From NCBI GenBank assembly GCA_963662895.1, contig OY759981.1, positions 3,100,001 through 3,164,000 of the forward strand: a stretch of 64,000 nucleotides of DNA. The letters run 5' to 3'. The position numbers were made by a program, and so were the translations under genes. This document shows positions 1-7,929 of the stretch, piece after piece (the stretch's first letter is position 1; each line of letters starts with the position of its first letter). This stretch comes from GWE2-42-39 sp963662895. GTDB taxonomy: Bacteria > Bacteroidota > Bacteroidia > Bacteroidales > Prolixibacteraceae. Below the pieces are notes generated by a model. That model saw only the letters and a list, made by a program, of their open reading frames with translations, was not told the DNA's origin and made no database searches.

Positions 1-310
1 ACTTTTCAATCTCCCCTTCTTTCTGACAAATCGATTCTTTTAGTTTTTCAAACTTTTGCCGGGCTACTTCCTGTATTACGTCGAGGTAAGCCGTGATCCG
101 TCGGGCACGGTAATCTTCTGTTTTATTGGTGATGGCCTGAAACGGGAGGTCAAATTTCCGGCAGTAAAGTTCCCTTAGTTTTTCCATCAGGATATCGTCG
201 ACCAGGGAAATAACAGAACTGATTCCGTATTGAGCTACCTTTGCAGGAGTATCAATGGAATATCCCAGCCCCAAAACCGGGATATGAAAAGTATGCTGGT
301 TGTATTGCAT
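1..310 (-). CDS. Unidentified protein, N-terminal part (runs off the window)
   Basis: The minus strand is open from an ATG at 310 to the window edge, giving 103 residues with no stop. The protein begins MQYNQHTFHIPVLGLGYSID and continues with a well-formed segment reading ISSVISLVDDDILMEKLREL, then a charged helical stretch (TEDYRARRITAYLDVIQ). There is no signal peptide or membrane segment in this part. The composition and clean reading frame are those of a real gene. I do not recognise the family with confidence, although it looks like a conserved cytoplasmic Bacteroidota protein. The rest of the gene lies to the left of the window. A gap of 195 bp with no visible gene separates it from the end of the DUF819 gene, which is on the same strand. 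Confidence 0.6.
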   Translation of the reverse strand, partial: MQYNQHTFHIPVLGLGYSIDTPAKVAQYGISSVISLVDDILMEKLRELYCRKFDLPFQAITNKTEDYRARRITAYLDVIQEVARQKFEKLKESICQKEGEIEK

Positions 311-505
311 GAATTCAGGTTTAAATGAATGCGCAAAAATAGCGTTCTGCCCGGGACCGCAATAACTATTCAGTAATTCAGAAGGTTAAAAAAATATAAA
401 ATTACAGCGCCTTCTTCTTAAATACTGACTAGCAGCGTGTTCATTATCCTTGGTGAAAAATCAGAAATCAACCCGAATTCAATTTGATTCGAACATTATG
501 TTTGA

Positions 506-1777
506 CTAAATTCCTTTCAGGAAATAAGCGATGGCTACACCTAAATAATTTCCGAAAGCATATCCTAAAATACCAACCGTAAACCCGGAGATAATTACTT
601 CCTTGTTTTTTATCGCACTTGCGACAACCGGGACAAAAGGAGGTGAAAAAGTAAGTGCTGTTATCGTGATGATGGTGGTATCGGAGTCGACTTTAAAAAA
701 CCATGAAAGAATAACATGGATGATCATGGATCCGAACACGGCCAGTACCACGTAAATAAACAGGTGTAGAAAGTCGATCCTGAACATATTATGCAAATCG
801 GCCATGCTGGCAACAACCAGGGAAAAAACAATAATGAAATACATTCCAAGCTGGAAGGTTTTTGGAATACTGTTCACCGGTTTGAATGAGCCGAGAATCA
901 GCCCGAGCGTGGTGATGGAAAGGATGACAGTGACCATCTGAGCGCTGGCCGGAACAATCAGGCTTAGTGTCCCCCCAACGGCAAAAATCAATATGGATAA
1001 TAATAATGCCTTGCCCAGTTGAAAAATCCCTTTCCTGGTAAGCATTCCAAGGTAATTATCGGTGCCTTCACTTTCTTTTACAACCTGGGACAGCTTAATA
1101 TGTTTGTGATTCTCGTGAAAGTGAGGCAAAAATAAGTTAAAAACACGTTGTGCAAAGGTCAGCATGAATATAAGGCAAATTGCTCCCAATACCAGGTCGT
1201 AGGTATGGGTCAGGATAAAAATATTCGGGCTGACATCTATCGCCGTGGCTATAGCTGCCAGGTTGGGGGTTCCTCCGGTATAAATACCAACCAGCATTCC
1301 GGCCACTTTCCATGATTCCTGAATTTTATCCTGAAAGAAAAAATATCCTGCAAAAATTACGATCAGAAGGGACACCAAAGCCAGAATCATTGAAAACATG
1401 CCTTCTTTGGCCAATTTTAGCCAGCGTTTCATGTCAAGCGAGAAAAGTAGAAGCGGGATTGCCAAAAGGATCACAATGGTCATAATGATATCCTGTATCC
1501 CAAAAATCTGGTTTGCCAGCAGATCGGTATCTGAAATAAGCCCCTGATCGAAATATTGAAGTATTTGGACTTTTGGAAGTTTAGCCTTTCCTGCCAGTAA
1601 AGTTCTGAACCCCTCGCTGGCATGCGGAAAAATTCCAACATTTCCAACAAAGAGTCCTAAAAGATAAGCCATTAGCACAGCTCCTATTTTGTTGAAGGTT
1701 TTTGAAATATGTGTCAGATAGATAAGCAAAACAGGGGTTAAAAAATAAAAAAGAACCAGGGCAATTGCAAGGAGCAT
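506..1777 (-). CDS. DUF819 family membrane protein (YjcL-like)
   Basis: This is an inner-membrane protein of 423 residues with about ten to twelve hydrophobic helices along its whole length. The pattern fits the DUF819/YjcL family, whose substrate is not established: a helix ending in HRF/HIS-type residues, GAVLMAYLLGLFVGN near the start, a GIYTGGTPNLAAIATAI loop in the middle, and SPPFVPVVASAIKNKEVII with a GILGYAFGNYLG C-terminal helix. The open frame extends upstream to 1879 through residues with no family resemblance. I chose the ATG at 1777, which directly precedes the first hydrophobic helix. It is transcribed away from the mevalonate genes across a 642-bp repeat-containing gap. Function as a transporter is an inference from topology only. 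Confidence 0.8.
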   Translation of the reverse strand: MLLAIALVLFYFLTPVLLIYLTHISKTFNKIGAVLMAYLLGLFVGNVGIFPHASEGFRTLLAGKAKLPKVQILQYFDQGLISDTDLLANQIFGIQDIIMTIVILLAIPLLLFSLDMKRWLKLAKEGMFSMILALVSLLIVIFAGYFFFQDKIQESWKVAGMLVGIYTGGTPNLAAIATAIDVSPNIFILTHTYDLVLGAICLIFMLTFAQRVFNLFLPHFHENHKHIKLSQVVKESEGTDNYLGMLTRKGIFQLGKALLLSILIFAVGGTLSLIVPASAQMVTVILSITTLGLILGSFKPVNSIPKTFQLGMYFIIVFSLVVASMADLHNMFRIDFLHLFIYVVLAVFGSMIIHVILSWFFKVDSDTTIITITALTFSPPFVPVVASAIKNKEVIISGFTVGILGYAFGNYLGVAIAYFLKGI

Positions 1778-1926
1778 GTTTCCACTATTTAGAATTGAAG
1801 CTGACAAATATAAAAAAAATGAATTACTTATGTCTGAGACTGGTTGTATGGCAGGGCTGTTCAAAGAGACAATTATCAAACACGAAAGACGCTAAGACAC
1901 AAAGAATAAAATATTTATACATCATT

Positions 1927-1965
1927 AAAGGGAACCGTTCTTTTTCTTAGAGAACGGTTCCCTTT
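1927..1965. repeat. Perfect 15-bp inverted repeat (hairpin)
   Basis: The left arm AAAGGGAACCGTTCT at 1927-1941 and the right arm AGAACGGTTCCCTTT at 1951-1965 are exact reverse complements around a 9-nt loop. It lies between divergent promoters, where a terminator has no obvious upstream gene. No long T-tract follows on either strand. It may stop stray transcription or be part of the repeat cluster next to it. Confidence 0.85.
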
Positions 1966-1971
1966 GCACAA

Positions 1972-2155
1972 ACTAACACGTCTGCCAGTGTAGTAGATGT
2001 ACGTCTACCGGCATGGCACTAACACGTCTGCCAGTGTGGTAGATGCACGTCTACCGGCATGGCACTAACACGTCTACCAGTGTGGTAGATGCACGTCTAC
2101 CGGCATGGCACTAACACGTCTACCAGTGTGGTAGATGCACGTCTACCGGCATGGC
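1972..2155. repeat. Four tandem copies of a 46-bp hairpin-forming unit
   Basis: The units are 1972-2017, 2018-2063, 2064-2109 and 2110-2155, with no spacer and only a few substitutions. Each carries TCTACC (or TCTGCC) - agtgt - GGTAGA - tgcacg - TCTACC. The central GGTAGA can therefore pair with either flanking arm, and the units can form alternative hairpins. In units 1 and 2 the change to TCTGCC still allows G-T pairing. No open frame across it looks like a protein. Confidence 0.9.
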
Positions 2156-2185
2156 AACAACACGGATGCATCCGTTGCACTAACA

Positions 2186-2254
2186 CATTTGCGTCACTCA
2201 TAAAGGCGCGTTTGTGTCACCCTCAAGGGCACGTTTGCGTCACCCTCAAAAATT
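2186..2254. repeat. Three degenerate tandem copies of a 23-bp unit
   Basis: Copies at 2186-2208, 2209-2231 and 2232-2254 share the core cgtttgygtcaccctcaa, and the first is the most diverged. They follow the 46-bp array after about 30 bp and are unrelated to it in sequence. No coding sense or known function is visible. Confidence 0.75.
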
Positions 2255-2419
2255 CAGAGTTACGGTATATAGTTGTAAAACAACGTAAATTTCAGGCTGA
2301 ATAACCTGAATATAAACATTATACAAATTTCATAATAAATGACAGATTGGTAAATCTGGCAAAGTAATAATCCTTTTAAGATAAATTTCAGTATTTTTCA
2401 GCTCATAATAATATTATAC

Positions 2420-3466
2420 ATGAACCATAATCTGGTAAAAAATATAAAAGTAAGCTGGCGATGTCCGTCGAACATTGCGTTGGTGAAATACTGGGGGAAG
2501 CGACATTTTCAACTGCCGGAAAACCCATCATTGAGTTTCAGCCTGAAAGATTCACTGACTGAAACTTCAGTAGAAATTATCCCGGGAGGAACAGGGAAGA
2601 TAAATTTTAGTTTCGAAGGGGACACATCGTCGTTTTCAAAACGGGTGGAAGCTTTTCTTGATCTCCTTTTGCCGGAAATTAGCTGGGGCAGCAAGGTCGA
2701 TTTTTATATTGAAAGCAAAAATACGTTTCCACACTCAGCAGGAATAGCTTCGTCAGCAAGCGCTTTTGGATCGCTGGCTTTGTGCCTGGCCGACCTGAAT
2801 AAACAGGTTAACAAGACTGATCAATCGTTGGACGGATTTCAGTCTGTGGCCTCACGCTGGGCCCGCCTGGGAAGCGGAAGCGCCAGCCGTTCGGTGTACG
2901 GCGGATTTTCACTGTGGGGCAGAACCAACCTGTTCGAATCGGCAACCGATGAAAAGGCAATTCAGCTTAACGAGGTAATTCACCCGGACTATAAAGAACT
3001 GAAAGATACGGTATTGCTGGTCAGTTCGGGAGAAAAATCAATTTCGAGCTCGGAGGGGCATAAGCTAATGGAAACGAATCCTTTTAGGCGTTCGCGCATT
3101 GCGCAAGCCCATGAGCATTTAAACGCCCTGTATCTTGCCCTGCTTACCGGCGATAAAAAGCAGTTTCTGGAAATTGCCGAGGCTGAAGCACTTTCGTTGC
3201 ATGCCATGATGATGACCTCAAACCCTCCGTTTATTTTACTGAAGCCGAATAGCCTGGAAATTATTCAGAGAATAAAATTTTTCAGAGAGCGAACAGAAAT
3301 TCCGGTTGGTTACACCATCGATGCCGGGCCGAATATCCATCTGCTGTATTTTCTTGAGAACAAAACAGAGGTGCAAACGTTTATCAAAAGAGAATTGCTG
3401 AATTTTTGTGAGAACCGGCGGTATATTGACGACGGTATTGGTGATGGGCCAATGAAAATATTATAA
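2420..3466 (+). CDS. mvaD: Diphosphomevalonate decarboxylase
   Basis: This enzyme decarboxylates mevalonate 5-diphosphate with ATP to give isopentenyl diphosphate, the last step of the mevalonate route to isoprenoids. The 348-residue protein has the family signatures in order: CPSNIALVKYWGK at residues 15-27, with the active-site Lys23; the GHMP phosphate-binding stretch SAGIASSASAFG at about 110; SGSASRSVYGG at about 155; and TIDAGPN near the C terminus, with the catalytic Asp. The length is normal for the family. Translation starts at the ATG of 2420, behind an A-rich leader. The mevalonate-kinase-like gene follows after 25 bp, so the two are very likely co-transcribed. Phosphomevalonate kinase and the earlier enzymes are not in this window. 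Confidence 0.93.
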   Translation: MNHNLVKNIKVSWRCPSNIALVKYWGKRHFQLPENPSLSFSLKDSLTETSVEIIPGGTGKINFSFEGDTSSFSKRVEAFLDLLLPEISWGSKVDFYIESKNTFPHSAGIASSASAFGSLALCLADLNKQVNKTDQSLDGFQSVASRWARLGSGSASRSVYGGFSLWGRTNLFESATDEKAIQLNEVIHPDYKELKDTVLLVSSGEKSISSSEGHKLMETNPFRRSRIAQAHEHLNALYLALLTGDKKQFLEIAEAEALSLHAMMMTSNPPFILLKPNSLEIIQRIKFFRERTEIPVGYTIDAGPNIHLLYFLENKTEVQTFIKRELLNFCENRRYIDDGIGDGPMKIL

Positions 3467-3491
3467 CTGCAAAGGGAAGGATTGTTACTGC

Positions 3492-4391
3492 ATGAGAGAA
3501 TTTAAATCGAAGATATTGCTTTTTGGCGAATACGGACTGATGAAAGGAGCCAGTGCCCTGAGCATGCCTTTTGCCGGGTTTAAAGGGAAACTAAGCTTCG
3601 ATAAATCGATGTCGCAATGGAAAGAGAGTAACCGGTCGCTGAAAGCTTTTGGGGTTTATCTGCTTGAAAGCAATATAAACGGGAAGCTTCATTTCCCGCT
3701 CGATTTGCAAAAGTATCAGGAGGAAACAGAAGAGGGCCTCTGGTTCGATTCAAATATTCCGAAACAATACGGGGTAGGAAGTTCGGGTGCGCTGGTAGCT
3801 GCCCTGTACGACCGCTATTCGCCGGTTACAAATGAGGCTCATGTTTTCATCGACAAACTAAAGGCTGATTTTGCCGTGCTCGAATCTTATTTTCACGGAA
3901 CAAGTTCGGGGCTCGATCCTCTGGTTTCGTACCTCGACAGTCCGGTTTTGCTGAAACAGTCGGGTGGTCTGAAGACCGTGACGGTTTGGCAGAACCAACA
4001 GATTGAAATGTTTCTGGTAGATACCAAAGCCTGTGGGGCTACTGAACCTCTGGTCAATTATTTCATCCGAAAAGTGAACCAGCATTGGTTTCTGCAGAAA
4101 TTGGTGGGACATTTTATTCCGGTCAACGATTTTTGTATCGAGCATTTCCTGAGCGGCGATCCTGAGTTGTTTTTCCACGAACTGTACAAACTGGTCGAGT
4201 TCCAGTTGAGACACCTGAAACGCATGATCCCTGCCAAATACAGGAAGATGATTCGTGAAAGCCTTGAAAACCGTTTATTCATAAAACTACTGGGCTCCGG
4301 TGGCGGTGGCTTTTTACTGGGGTTCGCGTCCAACAAACAAACCATCGACGATTTTTCAAAACGATATCAGTTAAAAGTGATCCGGATTTAA
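3492..4391 (+). CDS. GHMP kinase, probable mevalonate kinase
   Basis: This is a 299-residue GHMP-superfamily kinase. Visible motifs are the N-terminal KILLFGEYGLMKGASALSMP strand-turn (the family has GEY/GEH here), the ATP-binding loop YGVGSSGALVAAL at about residues 95-107, GTSSGLDPL at about 137-145 with the likely catalytic Asp, and the C-terminal GSGGGGFLLGF loop. Its place 25 bp behind mvaD supports the phosphorylation of mevalonate. Bacteroidota kinases of this sub-family have no characterised member that I can cite, and phosphomevalonate as substrate is the alternative. The protein is cytosolic with no signal peptide. Confidence 0.8.
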   Translation: MREFKSKILLFGEYGLMKGASALSMPFAGFKGKLSFDKSMSQWKESNRSLKAFGVYLLESNINGKLHFPLDLQKYQEETEEGLWFDSNIPKQYGVGSSGALVAALYDRYSPVTNEAHVFIDKLKADFAVLESYFHGTSSGLDPLVSYLDSPVLLKQSGGLKTVTVWQNQQIEMFLVDTKACGATEPLVNYFIRKVNQHWFLQKLVGHFIPVNDFCIEHFLSGDPELFFHELYKLVEFQLRHLKRMIPAKYRKMIRESLENRLFIKLLGSGGGGFLLGFASNKQTIDDFSKRYQLKVIRI

Positions 4392-4479
4392 AATATTGTT
4401 TACATTAGGGTTCAAGCCTTATTCTGTGGAATAAAATGCCAAAACATTTATTATTTTCGCGAAACAAACAAATTATCTA

Positions 4480-5124
4480 ATGAACCATAAATTGACACCG
4501 GAGGAGTTACAAAACAGTGAGGAATTTAAATTGCTTACCAAAGTTTCCCATCTCCGGTTAAAAGAATTTATTATTATACAGATCAGACACGAAAAATATT
4601 TGATTAAGGCTTATTCAATATACCAGATCAGTATGATAATCATATTGATTGCAACAATAGTTAAGGCCTTTACTTTAAGTGCACGCGGAATGAGTTTACC
4701 CCTGCACAACGTGGGATATGCTTTTGTTTTTTCGTTTACCGCTTTAGTTATTATTCACGAGTTGATACATGCGGTTGCCTATTGGCTTACCGGTACACGT
4801 AAACTAATCTTCGGAGCCCTTTGGAAGCGTTTTCTTTTTTATGTGCTGGCCAATAAACAAGTTGTTTCCCCCGGTTCGTTCCGGTTCGTGGCAAATGCGC
4901 CGCTGGTCTTTGTTAAGGCGGTAACATTAATTCTTACCATTTGGTTCTGGCGCTCTCCCATAGCATATTTCTTCCTTACGATCATGTGCCTCCATTCGCT
5001 GTTCTGTGCAGGTGACATAGCGATGCTGGCATTCTATCGTCTGCATCCCGATAAGGAAATTTATAACTACGACGATGTGGAACAAAAGGTGACTTATTTC
5101 TATTACAGAAAAAAAGAAAACTGA
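4480..5124 (+). CDS. DUF3267 membrane protein with a zinc-protease-like HExxH motif
   Basis: This 214-residue membrane protein has four hydrophobic segments, at about residues 45-65, 80-102, 135-158 and 160-182. The second contains HELIHA, with His93, Glu94 and His97. An HExxH inside a membrane helix is the pattern of DUF3267 and of site-2-type metalloproteases, so it is a possible intramembrane zinc protein. Peptidase activity is not demonstrated for the family. The spacing from the mevalonate-kinase-like gene is 88 bp on the same strand. A small palindrome overlaps its stop codon (5121-5136). Confidence 0.75.
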   Translation: MNHKLTPEELQNSEEFKLLTKVSHLRLKEFIIIQIRHEKYLIKAYSIYQISMIIILIATIVKAFTLSARGMSLPLHNVGYAFVFSFTALVIIHELIHAVAYWLTGTRKLIFGALWKRFLFYVLANKQVVSPGSFRFVANAPLVFVKAVTLILTIWFWRSPIAYFFLTIMCLHSLFCAGDIAMLAFYRLHPDKEIYNYDDVEQKVTYFYYRKKEN

Positions 5125-5138
5125 ATTTTTATTCAGAC

Positions 5139-5146
5139 TACATTTG
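5139..5146 (+). promoter_or_regulatory. Candidate -7 promoter element for the cupin regulator operon
   Basis: TACATTTG matches the Bacteroidota -7 consensus TAnnTTTG exactly and lies 79 bp upstream of the cupin regulator. No TTTG lies at the expected distance upstream (the position reads AAAA), so this is a moderate call. It follows the palindrome CTGAAT-tttt-ATTCAG at 5121-5136, which could act as a weak terminator for the preceding gene. Confidence 0.4.
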
Positions 5147-5225
5147 TTTTTGGATAATATCCCTGTAATTATTGGTTGATCTTGATTTATTTCACTACTT
5201 TTTGGGCTCAATTTCAATAATTCAA

Positions 5226-5780
5226 ATGGAAGAACAGATTAGGCTGATAGCAGAACGGTTGAAAGGGCTTCGTGAAGTTCTTGATATATCGGTTGAAGAT
5301 GCGGCTGTCACATGCAGCATCGGGAAGGAAAAGTACATGGAATACGAGTCAGGAGAAGTGGACATCCCGGTAAGTGTGTTACACAATATGTCCCGCGGTT
5401 ACGGGGTGGACTTAACAGTGTTGCTTACCGGGGAGGACCCCCATATGCATCATTATTCGCTTACCCGTAAGAATACAGGCATTGGCGTTGAACGCCGTAA
5501 AGAATATAAGTACCAGTCGTTGGGACATAGTTTTATTAACCGTATAGCCCAGCCATTTTTGGTAACTGTGGAACCGAAAGGAGAACATATTGAAATTTCA
5601 CTGAATGCCCACCCTGGACAGGAGTTCAATTATGTGCTGAAAGGAAGTATGAAAATCAGCCTTGATGGAAAAGAAATGATCCTTTACGAAGGCGATTCTA
5701 TCTATTTCGATTCAGGACTTCCACATGGTATGCTGGCGCTGAATGGAAGTGAGTGTGTGTTCCTGGCCATCATTTTTTAA
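5226..5780 (+). CDS. XRE-family regulator with C-terminal cupin domain
   Basis: The protein has 184 residues. Residues 1-65 form a helix-turn-helix of the Cro/C1 type (ERLKGLREVLDISVEDAAVT, then YMEYESGEVDIPVSVLHNMS). Residues 115-184 form a cupin barrel with HPGQEFNYVLKGSMKISLDG and GDSIYFDSGLPHGM. Proteins of this design sense a small ligand in the cupin and repress neighbouring genes. The acyl-CoA synthetase begins 19 bp downstream, which points to control of that gene and of this one. The frame is open to 5172, but the ATG at 5226 starts the HTH and follows an A-rich leader, so I used it. Confidence 0.85.
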   Translation: MEEQIRLIAERLKGLREVLDISVEDAAVTCSIGKEKYMEYESGEVDIPVSVLHNMSRGYGVDLTVLLTGEDPHMHHYSLTRKNTGIGVERRKEYKYQSLGHSFINRIAQPFLVTVEPKGEHIEISLNAHPGQEFNYVLKGSMKISLDGKEMILYEGDSIYFDSGLPHGMLALNGSECVFLAIIF

Positions 5781-5799
5781 TCTTTCAGAATATTTAACA

Positions 5800-7452
5800 A
5801 TGCAGATTTATAAAAAATTCCTTGTCAAACCAGAGTTTGACTCCTTAGACGATTTTATCCAAAATTTCAAAATAAAAGTTCCTGTTAACTTTAATTTCTC
5901 ATATGATGTCGTGGACGAATATGCCCGGCTTGAACCTGATAAAATTGCCCTGGTTTGGGTAAATGACCAGGGAGAACATATCGACTTTACGTATGCGATG
6001 CTAAAAGAAAAAACCGACGCAACCGCATCGTATTTTCAGACCCGGGGGATTGGCCGGGGCGATAAGGTGATGCTGATTCTGAAACGGCGTTACGAATTTT
6101 GGTTCGCCTGTCTGGGCCTTCATAAAATTGGGGCTGTATCTATCCCGGCAACTCATTTGCTTACTGAAAAAGACATTGTGTACCGGTGTAATGCTGCAGG
6201 AATAAAGGCAATTGTTTGTGTAGGGGAGAAACATGTTTTAACGGCTGTAGAAAAAGCAGCGCCTGCATGTCCCTCGGTCGAAAAAATAATTTCCACAGGC
6301 CCGCTTATTCCTGCCGGGTGGGACAACTTTCATCAGGGGATCGACCAAGCTCCGGTATTCGTAAAACCTGAACTTCCGTCGGAGAACGATGACTTGTTGT
6401 TTCTGTATTTTACATCGGGCACTACCGGCAATCCGAAAATGGTTGCACACGATTATACATATCCGCTGGCCCACATTATAACAGCAGTGTTCTGGCACAA
6501 CGTAGAAGAAAACGGGCGTCACCTTACAGTAGCCGATACCGGCTGGGCCAAAGCCGTATGGGGTAAGATGTACGGACAAATGATGGCCGGATGCAGCGTT
6601 TTTGTGTACGATCATCAGAAATTTAACCCGGCAGATCTGCTTTCGGTAATTGCCAGATATAAAGTTACTTCGTTTTGTGCTCCCCCCACGGTTTTCCGTT
6701 TTCTGATCAGGGAAGATTTTTCAGGATATGACCTGTCGGCATTGAAATATTGTACTACGGCAGGCGAGGCGCTGAACCCACATGTTTTCGAAACATTCTA
6801 CGAACGTACCGGCCTCCGCCTGATGGAAGCTTTCGGACAAACTGAAACGACGGTACAACTGGGAACTTTCCCCTGGATGCAACCCAAACCGGGCTCTATG
6901 GGTATCCCTTCGCCCGCGTATAATATTGGTCTGGTGAAAAACGACGGTACGGATTGCGAAGACGGCGAGCAGGGACAGATCATTATCCGGGTGGGAGACC
7001 GGCCTGCCGTGGGGCTTTTTAAAGGTTATTACCGGGACGAGGCTTTGACCAAAAGTGCCTGGCACGATGGTATTTATCATACCGGTGATGTAGCCTGGCG
7101 CGACGAAGACGGTTATTACTGGTTTGTTGGGCGCATCGACGATGTGATAAAAAGTTCGGGTTACCGGATTGGCCCCTTTGAGGTGGAAAGCGCCCTGATG
7201 ACCCATCCTGCCGTTGTTGAATGTGCTGTTACCGGTGTGCCTGATGAAATTCGCGGACAGGTAGTAAAGGCCACAATTGTGCTGGGACAGGGATATACTG
7301 CCTCTGACGAGTTGGCTAAGGAAATTCAGAATCATGTAAAAAAAGTTACTGCTCCTTACAAATATCCCCGTATTGTCGAGTTTGTGGAGGCTTTACCAAA
7401 AACAATAAGCGGTAAAATACGCCGTGTGGAAATACGGGAAAAGGAGAAATAA
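5800..7452 (+). CDS. AMP-forming acyl-CoA synthetase (acetyl-CoA-synthetase-like)
   Basis: This enzyme activates a carboxylic acid to its CoA thioester through an acyl-adenylate. The 550-residue protein has the complete ANL-superfamily set: the phosphate loop YFTSGTTGNPKM at about residues 203-214, EAFGQTETT at about 345, HTGDVAWRDEDGYYWFVGR at about 425 with the hinge Asp, and a C-terminal SGKIRR with the catalytic Lys at about 539. It resembles medium-chain or branched acyl ligases more than true Acs, so the substrate is open. I started at the ATG of 5800; the longer frame back to 5743 overlaps the regulator. The ybaK gene begins on the next base after the stop. Confidence 0.88.
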   Translation: MQIYKKFLVKPEFDSLDDFIQNFKIKVPVNFNFSYDVVDEYARLEPDKIALVWVNDQGEHIDFTYAMLKEKTDATASYFQTRGIGRGDKVMLILKRRYEFWFACLGLHKIGAVSIPATHLLTEKDIVYRCNAAGIKAIVCVGEKHVLTAVEKAAPACPSVEKIISTGPLIPAGWDNFHQGIDQAPVFVKPELPSENDDLLFLYFTSGTTGNPKMVAHDYTYPLAHIITAVFWHNVEENGRHLTVADTGWAKAVWGKMYGQMMAGCSVFVYDHQKFNPADLLSVIARYKVTSFCAPPTVFRFLIREDFSGYDLSALKYCTTAGEALNPHVFETFYERTGLRLMEAFGQTETTVQLGTFPWMQPKPGSMGIPSPAYNIGLVKNDGTDCEDGEQGQIIIRVGDRPAVGLFKGYYRDEALTKSAWHDGIYHTGDVAWRDEDGYYWFVGRIDDVIKSSGYRIGPFEVESALMTHPAVVECAVTGVPDEIRGQVVKATIVLGQGYTASDELAKEIQNHVKKVTAPYKYPRIVEFVEALPKTISGKIRRVEIREKEK

Positions 7453-7926
7453 ATGAAAAAGACAAATGCAGCCCGCATACTCGACAACCACCGTATTCAT
7501 TACGAGATGGTGGAATATCCGGTAAACGAAGATGATTTAAGCGCCGCCGCTGTTGCTGCCAAACTGGGACAAAATGTGGAACAGGTCTTTAAAACATTGG
7601 TGTTGCGTGGCAATACGAATGGAATATTTGTCGCAGTAATACCAGGCGATGCCGGGGTGAACCTGAAAAAAGCCGCGAAAGTGTCGGGAAACAAAAATGC
7701 AGAGATGGTTCAGATGAAAGAGCTGCTCCCTCTTACCGGGTACATCCGGGGAGGTTGTTCGCCATTGGGAATGAAAAAAACGTATCCCGTTTATATTCAC
7801 GAATCCTGTCTCAATTTCGGGTATATTTATATTAGTGCCGGGAAGCGTGGTATACAGTTGAAACTCGCCCCAAGAGATTTGATCTCGTGCACCAATGCCA
7901 TAGTTACTGATTTGACGGACACTTAA
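7453..7926 (+). CDS. ybaK: Cys-tRNA(Pro)/Cys-tRNA(Cys) deacylase, YbaK/EbsC type
   Basis: This 157-residue protein belongs to the YbaK/EbsC branch of trans-acting editing proteins, which hydrolyse Cys mischarged on tRNA(Pro). Visible signatures are VEQVFKTLVLRG at about residues 37-48 with the conserved Lys, VIPGDAGVNLKKAAK, GYIRGGCSPLGMKK, and the C-terminal GYIYISAGKRGIQLKLAP strand. It starts directly after the stop of the synthetase, with AAGGAG inside the preceding codons serving as ribosome-binding site, so translation is probably coupled. Its stop is only 3 bp from the convergent gltX stop. Confidence 0.9.
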   Translation: MKKTNAARILDNHRIHYEMVEYPVNEDDLSAAAVAAKLGQNVEQVFKTLVLRGNTNGIFVAVIPGDAGVNLKKAAKVSGNKNAEMVQMKELLPLTGYIRGGCSPLGMKKTYPVYIHESCLNFGYIYISAGKRGIQLKLAPRDLISCTNAIVTDLTDT

Positions 7927-7929
7927 GGG

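Larger units (their letters stand above)
1778..2419. other. 642-bp divergent intergenic region rich in repeats
   Basis: This gap lies between two divergently transcribed genes and codes for nothing I can support. From left to right it holds: a stretch at about 1880-1905 resembling the cacgaaagacgctaagacac-type debris I recall from many Bacteroidota intergenic regions (memory, not a search); a 15-bp perfect hairpin; four tandem 46-bp units; three degenerate 23-bp units; and about 165 bp of AT-rich sequence leading into mvaD. A -7-like TATTTTTC at 2392-2399 is the only promoter-like hint for mvaD, and it is weak. Confidence 0.7.

Noticed and set aside
1972..2155. CRISPR-like array
   Set aside because: The units follow one another without unique spacers and there are no cas genes nearby.
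2089..2304. Open frame of 71 codons across the 46-bp array
   Set aside because: It follows the repeat units, has no family-like composition and no leader. It is a by-product of the repeats.
6721..7335. Minus-strand frame of 204 codons
   Set aside because: It is antisense to the acyl-CoA synthetase and carries no recognisable motif.
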